Assembly (NCBI RefSeq): GCF_047663525.1
Contig: NC_092604.1
Span: 10,899,501 to 10,963,500 of the forward strand
DNA from: Anas platyrhynchos
Taxonomy: Eukaryota; Chordata; Aves; Anseriformes; Anatidae
Reading direction: 5' to 3'
Length of the DNA stretch: 64,000 nucleotides
In this document: positions 43,218-54,324 of the stretch, piece after piece
Position numbering within the stretch: the first letter of the stretch is position 1
Layout: each line of letters opens with the position of its first letter
Notes under the pieces: generated by a model
What the model was told of the DNA's origin: nothing
The model's input: the letters and a program-made list of their open reading frames with translations, nothing else
Databases searched by the model: none
Program-made: the position numbers and the translations under genes

Positions 43218-46200
43218 ATGTCAAGGCCAGTGCAAGCTCGGAGGCTGGAGGGAGTCGATAAGAATATCTGGTGAGTTCAGCTGCTACTGGGCAGCCCCTG
43301 GTTTACCCCGCTGGTAGATGCGGTTTTGGGCAGCCTAACATCAGACAGAAACCGCTGCGGTTGCACGGCGTGGAGCAGCACCTCGCTCGGCTGCTTTGCA
43401 TTTGTTCAGGAAACACACCGGGGGAATTTAGTCCCGTGAGGCTTTACACCAGCTCAGCTGCGTGCCTGCTGCTCGTGCTTTGCAGCACCAGCTCCTCGCT
43501 GTCCCGAGGGAAGGCGGTCGGTAGCAGCACCCAGACCTGAGCCGAGCGGTCGCAGCGCGCTTTCTCCAGCTCAGCATCAGCTTCAAGCCCAGCCTCGGGC
43601 ACTGCCAGCAGGGAGGCAGGCGAAGAGGTGCTGCTAGCTCTGCTCCCAGCCTGCCAGGAGCTGTGGCATTGGGAACGCTGCGTGCTTTAATACAGGTGTT
43701 AAATGAGCTTTGCCCAGCTGTGCCTAGCTTCGAGCTACAAAGTGCCAAGAAGCCAGCCCGTGGGTGAGGTGAGCGCTGAGTTCAGCCAGTCTTACCCCCC
43801 GCAGACGCCTTCACGGTGCCTGGTTGCTAATTTTTCTAGAACTGGCCTCAGCTTGAAAGCCTCCGTGACCTCTCCTGCTCGGTCGGGTCTGACCAGCAGT
43901 GGTGTGTGGCTTCAGCCGTGACCGCACACAACTGCCGTGTCCTTCAAAAAAAGCTAAAACCCTTCCCAGTGCAATAGTGCCTGGCTTGGTTTTAATTGAA
44001 ACTGGTCTGAAACGCCCTGTGCCTGCTGCAAGCAGTGAGGATGGGGCAGAAACCAGCCCTGCTGTGGGAGCTGCTCCCCCAGCCGGTGCTGCCCACCCAC
44101 CTCGCTCCCTGCCAAAGGGATGCCAGCAAGGAGAGCCGGTGCCAGACCCTCTGTAACGCTTGTCCTTCTCTCCCTTCCCTCTCTCCAGGGTGGAATTTGT
44201 AAAACTGGCTGCCACCTACTCCACGGTGAACCTGGGCCAGGGCTTCCCCGACTTCCCCCCACCGGACTTTTTGAAGGAAGAGTTCACCAGAGCCTTCAGC
44301 GGGGAGAAGCACATGCTGCACCAGTACACCCGTGCCTTCGTACGTAGACAGCCCCCCTGCTAGGCGCTACCCCTGAGCCCTGCCCCAGGGCTTGAACAAG
44401 CTCAGGCACCCCGAGCAATGCACACCCCACGTGGGCACACAGGCTGGGACCCCCCAGCTGCTGCAGTGGGTGGGCAGAGCCACCCAGATTTGTTGGGGAT
44501 GTTGGAGACATCTCCTTGCAACAGCTTCCATCTTTGCCCCTGTCTTCTTTCCAGGAGGGCCCGATCCTGCTTGCCATTGCAGAAATACCTCTCTGGCAGT
44601 GCTGGCTGGGCAGGGAGAAGCTCCACTTGTTTAAATAGGATTTTTGTCACCTGCGGTTGCGGTGACAGAGCTGGCAACAGCTGGGGCACCCTGCAAAGAA
44701 AAACAAACAAACAAACCATGGAATTATTTCCAGGCAGGATCGTGCCTCTGTTCTGCTGCAGGGACACATTGGACACAAGTGCAGGGGCCCACTGGATGTG
44801 GGGTTTGTTGCCAAAACCCCGTAGCACGAGGCACCCATGTATATGAGGCAGAGCCATCGCGACAGGGAAACCCAACACAGGGCACTTGGCTGCCCAGAGC
44901 CATCCGAAGGCCTCATCCCTGGTTTGGGAGGCTTCCACCACCCACTTCTCACCCACTCCTCTCGCCCCACAGGGCCACCCGCCTCTGGTGAAGATCCTAG
45001 CCCAGCTTTTTGGGAAGCTGCTCGGACGAGACCTGGATCCTATGACCAACGTGATGGTGACTGTAGGGGCGTACCAGGCCCTCTTCTGCTGCTTCCAGGC
45101 TTTTGTTGATGAAGGCGATGAGGTAACCCAGGACCCTCCCATGGCCCTGCGCAGCCCTCGGGTAGGTCTGAGCAGGGCCCCGAGGCTGCTGCCATGCCCC
45201 CTCTCTTCCAGGTGATAATCATTGAGCCCTTCTTCGACTGCTATGAGCCGATGGTGAAAATGGCTGGTGGGACACCCGTGTTCATCCCGCTGAGACCGGT
45301 GAGTGGGTCAGAGCGGAGCTGTCGAGGAGGGAAGAGGATTTGTAGCATGTTAAACTCTAAGCAAAGCACAGAGGCAGCAAAGCAGGCTGAGGTTCCCCTC
45401 TGTTCTCTCTAGAAAGCTCCAAAAGATGGAAAATTGATGTCTAGTGCGGACTGGAAGCTGGACCCTGCTGAATTGGCTTCTAAATTCAGTGAACGGACAA
45501 AAGCCATCGTCCTGAACTCACCCAACAACCCTCTGGGCAAGGTAACGCCTCTGGCCTTGCTGTGGGCAGCCCTGAGAGCAGCTGGGGTGCTACAGCTGGC
45601 CCAGACATGGCTGTGGTGTGGCACCAACTCCACCTTCCTGGCACGCAGATGTGCTCTGCTGGCGTTTTGAAGCCCAATTTCGTGTGCCAGCAGTGCTTTT
45701 GTCCTGTCCTGGCCCAGGAGATGGTGCAGCCGAGGGTGCACAGCAGGGCTCAGAAATGCGCCTGCTGCATCTCAGCTCTGCTCCCTGCCTGCTGCAGGTG
45801 TTCAGCCGAGAGGAGCTGGAGCTCATCGCAGACCTGTGCGTGAAGCACGACGCCCTGTGCATCAGCGATGAAGTGTACGAGTGGCTGGTCTACGACGGGA
45901 AGGAGCACGTCCGCATCGGTATGGAGGAGGGCTTGGCTGAGCCTGGCCATCTTCTCCAGCTACAGCATGTCCTGGGGAAGCACCTGGGGATTTAATGGGG
46001 GCCCCTGGCACGCACATCTTGCTGCACTTCAAACTCAGCCTCCGCACCAGGTCTTAAACTGGAGCCCTGACTTCCAGAACCAGCTGGAGGAAACAGAGCT
46101 GGTTTCACAGCGTGAGATCTGGAGCAAAGAACCCTTTGGCTCCAGGGAAACTGGATTTTTGCCCATTCAGTGTAAAACTACCATTTTCTGTGTGTCTCTA

Positions 46201-48113
46201 GTTTTGGGACATCCATTTCAACATGATTTCAGAGGCCTGTTCTTCCTGTTGCAGTAACATGCAGTTACCCCGTTGCAGGGAGCGTGCTGAGCTCTGCCCT
46301 CAGTGTTTCTCTCTCGTTTCATTGCCAGCCAGCTTGCGAGGGATGTGGGACCGCACGGTGAGCATCGGGAGCGCTGGGAAAACCTTCAGTGTCACCGGGT
46401 GGAAGGTGAGCACCCCCACGCAAACCCTCTTTGTCTCCCAATCCCTATCCCTTTACAATAAAGCTGAACACGAGGAGGTACCAAAGATTTAGCACCTTCC
46501 TCCTCCTTTCCCGGCCACAGGTGGGCTGGACCGTGGGCCCCAACCGGCTGCTGCAGCACATTCGCACCGTGCACCAGAACTCGGTGTACCACTGCGCCAC
46601 GGCCGCACAGGTAAGGCAGCTCCCTGCCACCAGCCCTGCAATTCCCCAAACCAGCTTTGACCGTCTTCCCACCAGGCTCTGGATCCTCTTCCCCTCGCAG
46701 GAAGTCGTGGCTCAGGGTTTCCAGAGGGAGTTTGAGCACTACGGGAAGCCAGACAGCTACTTTGTCCAGCTGCCCAAGGAGATGCAGCAGAAGCGAGACC
46801 AGCTGGTCCAGAGCCTGGTCGCGGTGGGGATGAAACCCATCGTCCCCGAGGGCACCTACTTCTTGGTGGCGGACATCTCCGAGTTCAGTGAGTTGTGCAG
46901 CGGCCGTGTTGCTCAAGCAGGGCCGAGTTTGGGGATCAGCTCAGCCTGGTCCCACCAGCAGGGACAGGAACCTGCACAAACAACATCCAACGAGGGGAGG
47001 GACCGCGCCGCATTGCCCAGCTGAGCTCCCAGAGGCCACGGATTTGGGGCTTGGCTGAGGCACCCGCCCAGCCACAGCCTCTGCACTGCTCCTCCTGCAG
47101 AATCTGATGTCCCTGATGTCCCCAACTCTGACGAGCCCTACGACTCCAGATTTGCAAAATGGATGGTGAAGAACAAGGTAAATGCACCTGCCCCTTTGCA
47201 CCACATTTACCGCGGTGTGTTTGTGCCCTCCCTGCAGAACCAGCAGCGGTGGCAACACCACCAGTGGGCAATGTCCCTGTCCAGACACATTTTTAGGGTG
47301 GAAGAAGCCAGGGCATTGCTTAAGTCCATGGTAGCACCAAGCAGGGCTGGGGCTCTCCTGAGGACGTGCATGGGTCCAGCAGCCCAGGGCCAGGGGCATA
47401 TTTGGGGTGTCTGTCAGCAGCTGGCCTCAAGCAGGGCAAGCAGAGCACCAAGGGGACTTGTGAGCCCGTCCGTGAGACTTGTGAGCAGTAGGTGACAGCT
47501 TCACCTACGCTGGGACATGGCCCCAAGGCGCTAACCTCAGCTCCACACCTTTCCCTCCCCAGGGACTCGCGGCCATCCCGCTCTCTGCTTTCTACTGCGG
47601 GCCCCACAAGAACAACTACAACTCTTTCATCCGGTTCTGCTTCGCTAAGGTGAGCCCTGTGGCGAGGTGAGGTTGGGGGTAATAACCAGGGCTGCGTGAT
47701 GAGACGAATGCCAAGAAGAAACGAGCAGAGCCTTGGGCACTAGAGCCCAAGCACGGCACCACAGCTGGGTCCAGCCAGCCTGAGCCCCTTTTGCAGACAC
47801 ACAAGCGAAGCCGGGGCAGGAGGTGCTGGTGCTGCCCCGTTGGGGTCCCAACTTTCTTGGTCAGGGCAGGGGGTCCCCTGGGTGCACGTTCAGCTGCCCA
47901 GGGCACGCTGCCTGCCCCAGATTGGGCTGTGCCTGTGTCACACCAAACACAGAACAAGAATGGGATTTTATTGTGAAAACAGCCCGGTGAGGGGAAGGGG
48001 AACATGGCTGGAAGCCACGAACCAAACCTCGGGGGTTTGTTTAGGAGGAAGCCACACTGAAGGCAGCAGATGACATATTGCAAAAATGGAAACTGGAGAA
48101 AACGACTCCCTGA
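43218..48113 (+). CDS. KYAT1: Kynurenine aminotransferase 1 / glutamine transaminase K / cysteine-S-conjugate beta-lyase
   Basis: PLP enzyme that transaminates kynurenine to kynurenic acid and glutamine with alpha-keto acids, and cleaves cysteine conjugates. Twelve coding exons: 43218-43270, 44189-44339, 44973-45122, 45212-45298, 45413-45541, 45798-45918, 46329-46405, 46521-46610, 46701-46887, 47101-47177, 47563-47649 and 48045-48113. They total 1278 bases, giving 425 aa against 422 in human, with all phases agreeing. Fold type I aminotransferase features are visible: N186 in SPNNPLGK, D214 and Y217 in SDEVYEW, the Schiff-base lysine K248 in SAGKTF, and the substrate carboxylate arginine R398 in FIRFCF. 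The start is set by [14 protein letters not shown], matching human MAKQLQARRLDGID, six bases after an acceptor at 43211. The C-terminus is slightly longer (KLEKTTP). The first exon is non-coding, probably at the CpG island near 37 kb shared with LRRC8A. Confidence 0.97.
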
Positions 48114-49010
48114 AGGCACTGGGAAGGGAACCAGGCTCTCCTTGGTCATCACCCATCACGATCGCTCTTCTTCTTCCTTTGCTTGGCTACAAACTTTGCT
48201 ACATCCTTATTTTTGTGCCTTCAACCACATTTTTTTTTGTCAAACGGGTAAGAGGTTTGCCAGGCCCACGGTTTAAGGGGCTTTCTGTCACTGTGCAATG
48301 AACGCACTGTTTCTTGCAAGAAGCGAGCCTTCTGGTGTGGCTCAGCATTCAGTATTACTTCTCTTTAAAGACTTTGCTAATCAGTTCTGGGATGCGTCCA
48401 GCAAGACACGAGGTAAGGATGGCTCCACCACCACATTCTGAAAAGGTGCTTCAGGACCTACCTTCAGGGCCGTGCTGGGGTTAGGGTGCCTCGTCTTGCT
48501 CCACATCCCCACTCGTGGACTGCAGGGCTCAGGACGGCGTTTCCACCAGCACCCACATTCCCCACGGGACTGCAGCATCGCTGCCCATCAGCAGGTTGTT
48601 TCCCAGGGCCCTGAAAATTGCACACGCAGCGAGGTGTTTCCCATAATTAGCAATAATTCCTTTGGCTTTTCTGTGCATCTCTGGGGAAGGCGACCACAGG
48701 TTCAGGAACCATCTGCCCTGGACTATTGCTAAGCCTTCCCCGTGCACCCCCACGCTGCCCTTAGGACTTGGTCAGGGCTCGGTGGCACCCCCAAGCTGCA
48801 AAACCAAACCCCAGCCTTTGACAAGAGCAGGTGGTGGCCAGGGCACGGCTGCTGCCTGGTGGGGCAACACGAGCAGCATTCGGGCAGGTAATTCTAGCGT
48901 CATTCTTGATTTCAGGCTGGATAAGGATGTAAAGTAGAGTCCTCAATCGTGCAAGAGAATGCGGGATAAATATTTGTAGTGGTTAAATTATTAAAGTTGA
49001 ATTATTGCAA
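48114..49010 (+). other. KYAT1: KYAT1 3' UTR (inferred)
   Basis: Non-coding sequence after the KYAT1 stop. I found no AATAAA, but ATTAAA, the commonest variant, lies at 48990-48995 just before the GC content rises into the SPOUT1 promoter. This would give a 3' UTR of about 0.9 kb. Confidence 0.45.
48990..48995 (+). terminator. KYAT1: Possible KYAT1 poly(A) signal (ATTAAA)
   Basis: Variant hexamer in an AT-rich patch about 880 bases after the KYAT1 stop and 290 bases before the SPOUT1 start codon. Confidence 0.4.
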
Positions 49011-49049
49011 GTACTGAAGAGTAAATGTCTCTAATGGTTACGGGGCTGA

Positions 49050-49420
49050 CCCAGGCGCGCAGATCCGGATCTAACCCCCGGCTCCCCGGAGAAGCCTCAC
49101 GCCTCAAGTCACCCATCCACCCTCGCACCACGGCAGCCCCTGCTTAGCTTGGCAGGCCGCGCAGGCGATTTAAACCCCCCTCCTATCCCCGCCCCTTTGC
49201 CCGGCCATTGGCTCGCGCTCCGCTCCGCCCCGCCCACTCGGGGCAGGCAGCGGCCAATCACGGCGGGGCCCGGCAGCGCGCACAAGATGGCGGACGGCGG
49301 CGAGGCCAAGCGGCCCCGAGAGGTGAGGGGGGGGGGGCGGCGCTGAGGGGAGCCCCGGGGGGGGGGGGGGGGGAGCCATGAGGGGAGCCCGGCAGCCCCA
49401 AAACGGCCCCAAAACGGCCC
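49050..49420 (+). promoter_or_regulatory. SPOUT1: SPOUT1 CpG-island promoter
   Basis: GC-rich block with an inverted CCAAT box (ATTGG, 49207-49211), a GC-box-like CCGCCCCGCCC next to it, a direct CCAAT box (49254-49258), and a YY1-type AAGATGGCGGAC overlapping the start codon (from 49285). The arrangement is typical of TATA-less housekeeping promoters and puts the start site near 49260-49285 with a very short leader. Confidence 0.7.
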
Positions 49421-52400
49421 CAAAACAGCCCAAAAACGGCCCCTGTCTCCGCAGGTTGTGGACAGGAAGGTGGACTGGCAGCGCTGGAAGCAGGAGAGTA
49501 AGGCTGGGGTCGGGCAGGGGTTGGGGGTCCCGGCTCTCGGCTCTCGCCGCTGACGGCTCGGGGGGGGGCGGGGGGTTTTGTGCGCCTCAGGGAAGGCGGA
49601 GAAGAAGAAATGGAGGGAGCTGAAGCTGCTGAAGAAGCTGGAGAAGCAGCGCATGGGGGAGCTGGCGGAGAAGCAGGCGGAGCAAGCGCGGGAGGAGGAG
49701 CAGAAGGAGGACAGAGGTGAGGGGCTGGGGGGGGCTGACAGCCCGGGGAGCTGACAGAAACGGGACGTTTGTCCCCATAGATCTGCTCGTAGCCAGCCCA
49801 CGGGCACAAACACAACGCAACGGGCACCGCCCGACGGGCCTTTATTACCAGAAAGCCCCTCATTAAAATCTGAGAAGCGGAGGTTGCGTTTTTCTGCCCC
49901 CTCTCCTGCAGCTGAAGCCCACGCGGTGCTGGGGGTGCAGCCGGCAGGCCCTGCGCGGCCCCCAGCCCCTCGCCCTGTTTGCAGGGAGGCACCACACGCT
50001 GAGCGTGGCCCTGCCCGGCTCCATCCTGAACAATGCTCAGTCGCCGGAGCTGCGCACATACCTTGCCGGACAGATTGCCCGAGCCTGTGCCATCTTCTGC
50101 GTGGATGAGATCGTGGTGTTCGACGAGTACGGGGAAGATACAAAGTAAGGACGAGCTATTTTGTGCTGTTTCTTTTGTGTTTTCTGTTCCTTTATTTAGC
50201 TGAGGACAGGAAAGAACTGTGAAGAACTGTGTGTAGCTCAAGCAAGGGTTTGAATTTCCCATAGACAGCAGCATTACAGGGAGCCCTGCACTGGGCACAG
50301 GTGTTTACTTAACTGCTTTGGAAATTAGAATCATTTATGACAGCAGGGGGAGAACAAAGCAGCAGGGGAAGGTTTCCTAGTGCTTTTAGGGTTGATGGGG
50401 AAGCTGCTTCTATTCACAGATTAAGGAGAAATGGTCAGATCTCCAGAAGACCAAGACTTTGTAAACTCAGTATGGGACTGCAAAGCAACAGACTGCTCTC
50501 TTTCTTTTCCAGGAGTGTGGAGGGTGAATTTGAAGGAATTGGAAAAAAAGGCAAGGCTTGTGTGCAGTTGGCGCGGATCCTGCAGTACCTGGAGTGCCCT
50601 CAGTAAGTCTACTGCAGTCAGACTGTGTCAGATGAGTGTTAGAACTAGCTCCCAGCTGGTGATTTGCATGGGTACCTCATGGTGTGGGCTCCAGAAACAA
50701 TATAAACTCTGTTTATATTGCATGATTATGCATGAACACGGGATCTGATTGTTTCATGTCTGATTCAGGAGTTTAACTGATGGAACAGCAGGGGCTTGGG
50801 AGAGTTACTCATACGCTGTACTCAGCTCCTTTAGAGTCAGTACAAAGCTAGAGCTGAGGCCCAGGTGTCTTAGAAACAACTTTTCATATTTAAACCTTCT
50901 CTGATAATAGGTACTTGAGGAAATCCTTTTTTCCAAAACATGGAGATCTGCAGTTTGCAGGTAATGATTCGGTTGCCTCTATCCCACGCTGTTGGCTCCC
51001 CCTTCCTGAGCTCTGGCTCTCATTTTGCATGGGATGCACAGAGCTTAAAAACTTTTCCCCACCTTAGAGTGGGGATGAGGTGCTGTGCTCCACTGGACCA
51101 CAGAGGGAGGAGCAGCAGAGCAGCTGTACTTACACATGTTCCTGCAGTTTGTGCCCTGTCCTTACCTGTTCCTTTCCTGCTGTTCCAGGGCTCCTCAACC
51201 CCCTGGACAGCCCTCACCACATGCGGATGGATGAGGACTCAGAGTACCGAGAAGGCGTGGTGTTGGACCGGCCAAGTAAGCCAGGCAAAGGCTCTTTCGT
51301 CAACTGTGGGATGAGGAAGGTACGTCTGTGGGTGAAACAACTCATCCTGTCGCTGGCAGATCTGAAGCAGGGGTGATGGGTACAAGCACTGCTCGGCTTC
51401 TGAGCATCCTGCTTCAGAGCAGGCTGGCATGGGGGTTAGTGCTGGTGCTGTCCTGTCCCTTCTGGCCCCTTAATGTTTGTAACTTCCCGAGTTCTGGCCT
51501 GCCCACCCAGCACCTCACTGCTTTGCTGCTGAGTTTGAACCTTTGAGCAGCAGAGTCTCAGGCTGCTGATGCAAACACGCCTGCTCTGCATGGCATGCAA
51601 CATGCAGCCCCTGATTGCAGAGCTCCTCATTCCAGCTCCAGGCCAGAATAGGCCCCCCGCCCTGCAGAGCATTCCCTCCCTCCCCACCCTCCCCAGTACC
51701 TCCAGACTGTCTTGACACTGCTGCTGACTGTCCCTGCAGGAGGTACAGATCGACAGACAGCTGCAGCCTGGGCTGCGAGTGACGGTGCGCCTGCAGGAAC
51801 CACAGAATCCAGGTAATCTGCTGCTACGTTAGCATTTGCAGACCTTACTCCTGCTGGAGTTAGTCCTTCTGTATGACAGCCTTCAGATCACTAACATTTG
51901 ACGATAGCCAACAGCTCCACGTTCTTTTCACTACACACACAGAGTAGTAACACCCTTACACAGCCCCCTAGTGCATTGGAAGGACCTGTCAGCTCTTTGG
52001 CCAGCAGTAAATAGCCCAAACACGCTCACACTTTCCAGAACACACTCAAAAGGGAGGCTCGTGGTTGTGCAGTGAGTCGGTGCCTTGCCACAGGAGAAAC
52101 CTCAGCATGTGGCTGGTCAAGTTCAGCTCTCAGCAGGACCTCACGGGGGTTGTTAATCTCTTTGCTTCCCTTTCAGAAGCAAAAGTGCGGAAGGGCATCG
52201 TGGTGTCCTCACACCACCCTCGGACGGTGTCAGGCTTGTACTGGGGCTACAGTGTCCGCCTTGCCTCCTGCCTCAGTAAGTATTTGGAGGCGTTCTTTGC
52301 TTTCTGCTGTGCAGAAGGAGCTTTATTCCACCTGGGCTTCCACACCAATTTCAGGCTGCACATCTGTAACATGTTAACGTGTTAGTGGTGCTGGAAATCA

Positions 52401-53183
52401 ATTCTTTCTTCTGCCACCAGTCACCTGTGGAGTGTCTGAACCTGCCCAGAAGGCAGCACAGGTGAGGAGCCCCATGCTGATAACCACGGGCTGTGTTTGT
52501 TTCCCAGGTGCTGTCTTTTCAGAGTGTCCGTTCAAGGAAGGCTACGATCTCTCCATTGGGACCTCAGAGCGGGGCAGTTCTGTGGACCAGGTCACTCTGC
52601 CCTCCTTCAGGTTTGTCACCCACATCCGCAGCCCCACTCAGAACCCCCAGTGGGGCCTGGTTCAAGGCACACAAGAAAAAAAAAAAGCTCCTAACACCTG
52701 CCTCGGTATGATGGTTTGAGCTGTTCTCCCTTCTAACCCTGTCCCTGCGCTGTCCCCTAGGCACGCCCTTGTTGTGTTTGGAGGTCTTCAGGGCTTAGAA
52801 GCTGGGGTTGATGCAGATGCAAACCTGGATGTCACTGACCCAAGCCTTTTGTTTGACTTCTACCTGAACACTTGTCCCAGCCAAGGCAGCCGAACCATCC
52901 GAACAGAGGTAGGGCAGGTGGCTCACGGTGCAGCGGGTGTGGTGCCTGTGCACACAGAGCAGCCACAGTGCCGTGCTGCCTTCCTGCCTCTGGCAGTGAC
53001 ACGTACAGCCAGTGTAATTCCCCCAGCAATGCCTCAAACAGTCCCTGGCTTGCCCAGGGGTCCCTTGCAAAGGACAGCAGCTCTGAGTGCGGCACGGGTC
53101 TGTTCCAGGAAGCGCTGCTGATCTCTCTGTCTGCACTGAGACCTCACATCGAGGAGGCTGTGAAGACACCCACTGACAGCTGA
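49287..53183 (+). CDS. SPOUT1: SPOUT domain-containing RNA methyltransferase (CENP-32)
   Basis: SPOUT-superfamily putative RNA methyltransferase, also known as C9orf114/CENP-32 for its role at centrosomes and the spindle. Twelve coding exons: 49287-49322, 49455-49497, 49591-49716, 49985-50144, 50513-50602, 50911-50960, 51189-51319, 51740-51812, 52177-52275, 52508-52610, 52761-52908 and 53109-53183. They total 1134 bases, giving 377 aa against 376 in human. Residues 18-67 form a Lys/Glu-rich, probably coiled-coil segment, as in human. The catalytic region starts at HTLSVALPGS. Conserved blocks include YLAGQIARACAIFCVDEIVVF, AGLLNPLDSPHHMR, SFVNCGM, LYWGYSVRLASCLS and the C-terminal knot region LVVFGGLQGLEAG through NTCPSQGSRTIRTEE. 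The start ATG follows CACAAG in the CpG island. Introns 1 and 2 are very short (132 and 93 bases) and intron 1 is extremely G-rich. Confidence 0.96.
49327..49373 (+). repeat. G-runs in SPOUT1 intron 1
   Basis: Eleven consecutive G at 49327-49337 and seventeen at 49357-49373 with short GC-rich spacers. They could form G-quadruplexes in DNA or in the nascent intron. Such runs are also prone to length errors in assemblies. Confidence 0.7.
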
Positions 53184-53483
53184 GGGAAGGAAAGCCACCG
53201 ACCTTGTCCTCCACTTTGGACTGCCTCAAGGAAGAGCTTTTTGCTATTCAGACACAGGGAAGCCCTGCCAGGCTCCTGGAGTGATAAGCCTGGGGGAAGC
53301 TGCAGGCATCTGACCAAAGCTGGCAGCGCTGCTCAACCGAGTGTCTGGCTTCTCCTGGGACCAGCACATCTGGGGCCTTCCACACCTGCAGCATCCAGCC
53401 AAGAGCAGGTCGCTGCCTTGCAGCAGCCTGGGACAAGCTTAGCAGCAAACTGAGTCTTGGCAATTCAGCTGTCTCAGGTGGGG

Positions 53484-53489
53484 AATAAA
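53484..53489 (+). terminator. SPOUT1: SPOUT1 poly(A) signal
   Basis: AATAAA 300 bases after the SPOUT1 stop, the only canonical hexamer in this interval. Confidence 0.75.
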
Positions 53490-53689
53490 ACAGTACCAAA
53501 CCTCAGCTGCCTTGAAGTCTGCATATGAATGTTTTGTGACAAAGATGGGCACTCAACGCCCTTGCAGCCCTGTGGCCTTCAGCCTTGAAGGAAGTAATTT
53601 AATCCTTACCCTTATGCAGCTGTTCCCATCACACAGCTAGCCTGACTCCCCAGCCCCCTTTAACCCAAAGGCTTCCTCCCTTCCCAGTG

Positions 53690-53776
53690 GCAGGGAGGGC
53701 TGGAGCTTCACTGGGCTCTGAGCTAACTGGATAATCTTTAAGGTCCCTTCCACCCCAAGCTGTTCTACGATGCTAA
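53690..53776 (+). mobile_element. CR1 LINE 3' tail fragment
   Basis: The segment from TAATCTTTAAGGTCCCTTCCACCC to TGTTCTACGATGCT matches the avian CR1 3' end in + orientation, somewhat diverged. It lies between the convergent SPOUT1 and ENDOG 3' ends. The left border is uncertain. Confidence 0.7.
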
Positions 53777-53922
53777 AGCACGTCACCATACCTCGTTACA
53801 GTTTGGCTCAAAGAGAAAAGCAGCTGGAAAAGCTGGCTTTACCCTTTCCCCTTCCTGCCGAGTTATTCAGGGACTTCAATAGGAGCAGATAAGAAACAAC
53901 CCATTCTTTGGATTTTCAAAGC

Positions 53923-53928
53923 TTTACT
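53923..53928 (-). terminator. ENDOG: Possible ENDOG poly(A) signal (AGTAAA)
   Basis: Variant hexamer on the - strand about 400 bases past the ENDOG stop; an ATTAAA lies further on, near 53.6 kb. No canonical AATAAA was seen before the SPOUT1 end. Confidence 0.3.
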
Positions 53929-54324
53929 GCTAAAACCGTCTTCCGAAAGAAAACAATTACACAGTCCTTTGGACGCAGAAAGGCAAGGACCTCTCCCCGT
54001 ACCTGTCTTGCTCCTGTCCTTCCCTGCTTCCCCTGTAATTTCCCTTTGTGTTTTAAGGGCCACAAACAAAAGGAGTTACAAGAATACCCACAGCTACTGC
54101 AGTGTAGGGGCAAATCCTAGAGAACTACTTGTCAAGTGCCCAGGAACCTTCCATGCAACCTACCCCTGAGACATGCTTTGCATGTGTTTCACTGTTACAT
54201 GAAATGGGCTGAGAGAAGCACTGCTTTGATTCTTAGTCCCTGTGTTCAAAACTGCACAAGGAGATACTGTGAACTACTGCCATCGGTCCCTCCCAGAGGA
54301 TACCTGGATTTCCTCAGTCAGGGT

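Noticed and set aside
44402-45142. 246-codon minus-strand ORF inside KYAT1
   Set aside because: Crosses KYAT1 exon 3 and its flanking introns in antisense, with no recognised domain.
49109-50298. Two minus-strand ORFs of 344 and 346 codons over the SPOUT1 5' region
   Set aside because: They run antisense through well-supported SPOUT1 exons and introns in very GC-rich DNA; the translations are Pro/Ser/Arg-rich without any domain. They are chance frames.
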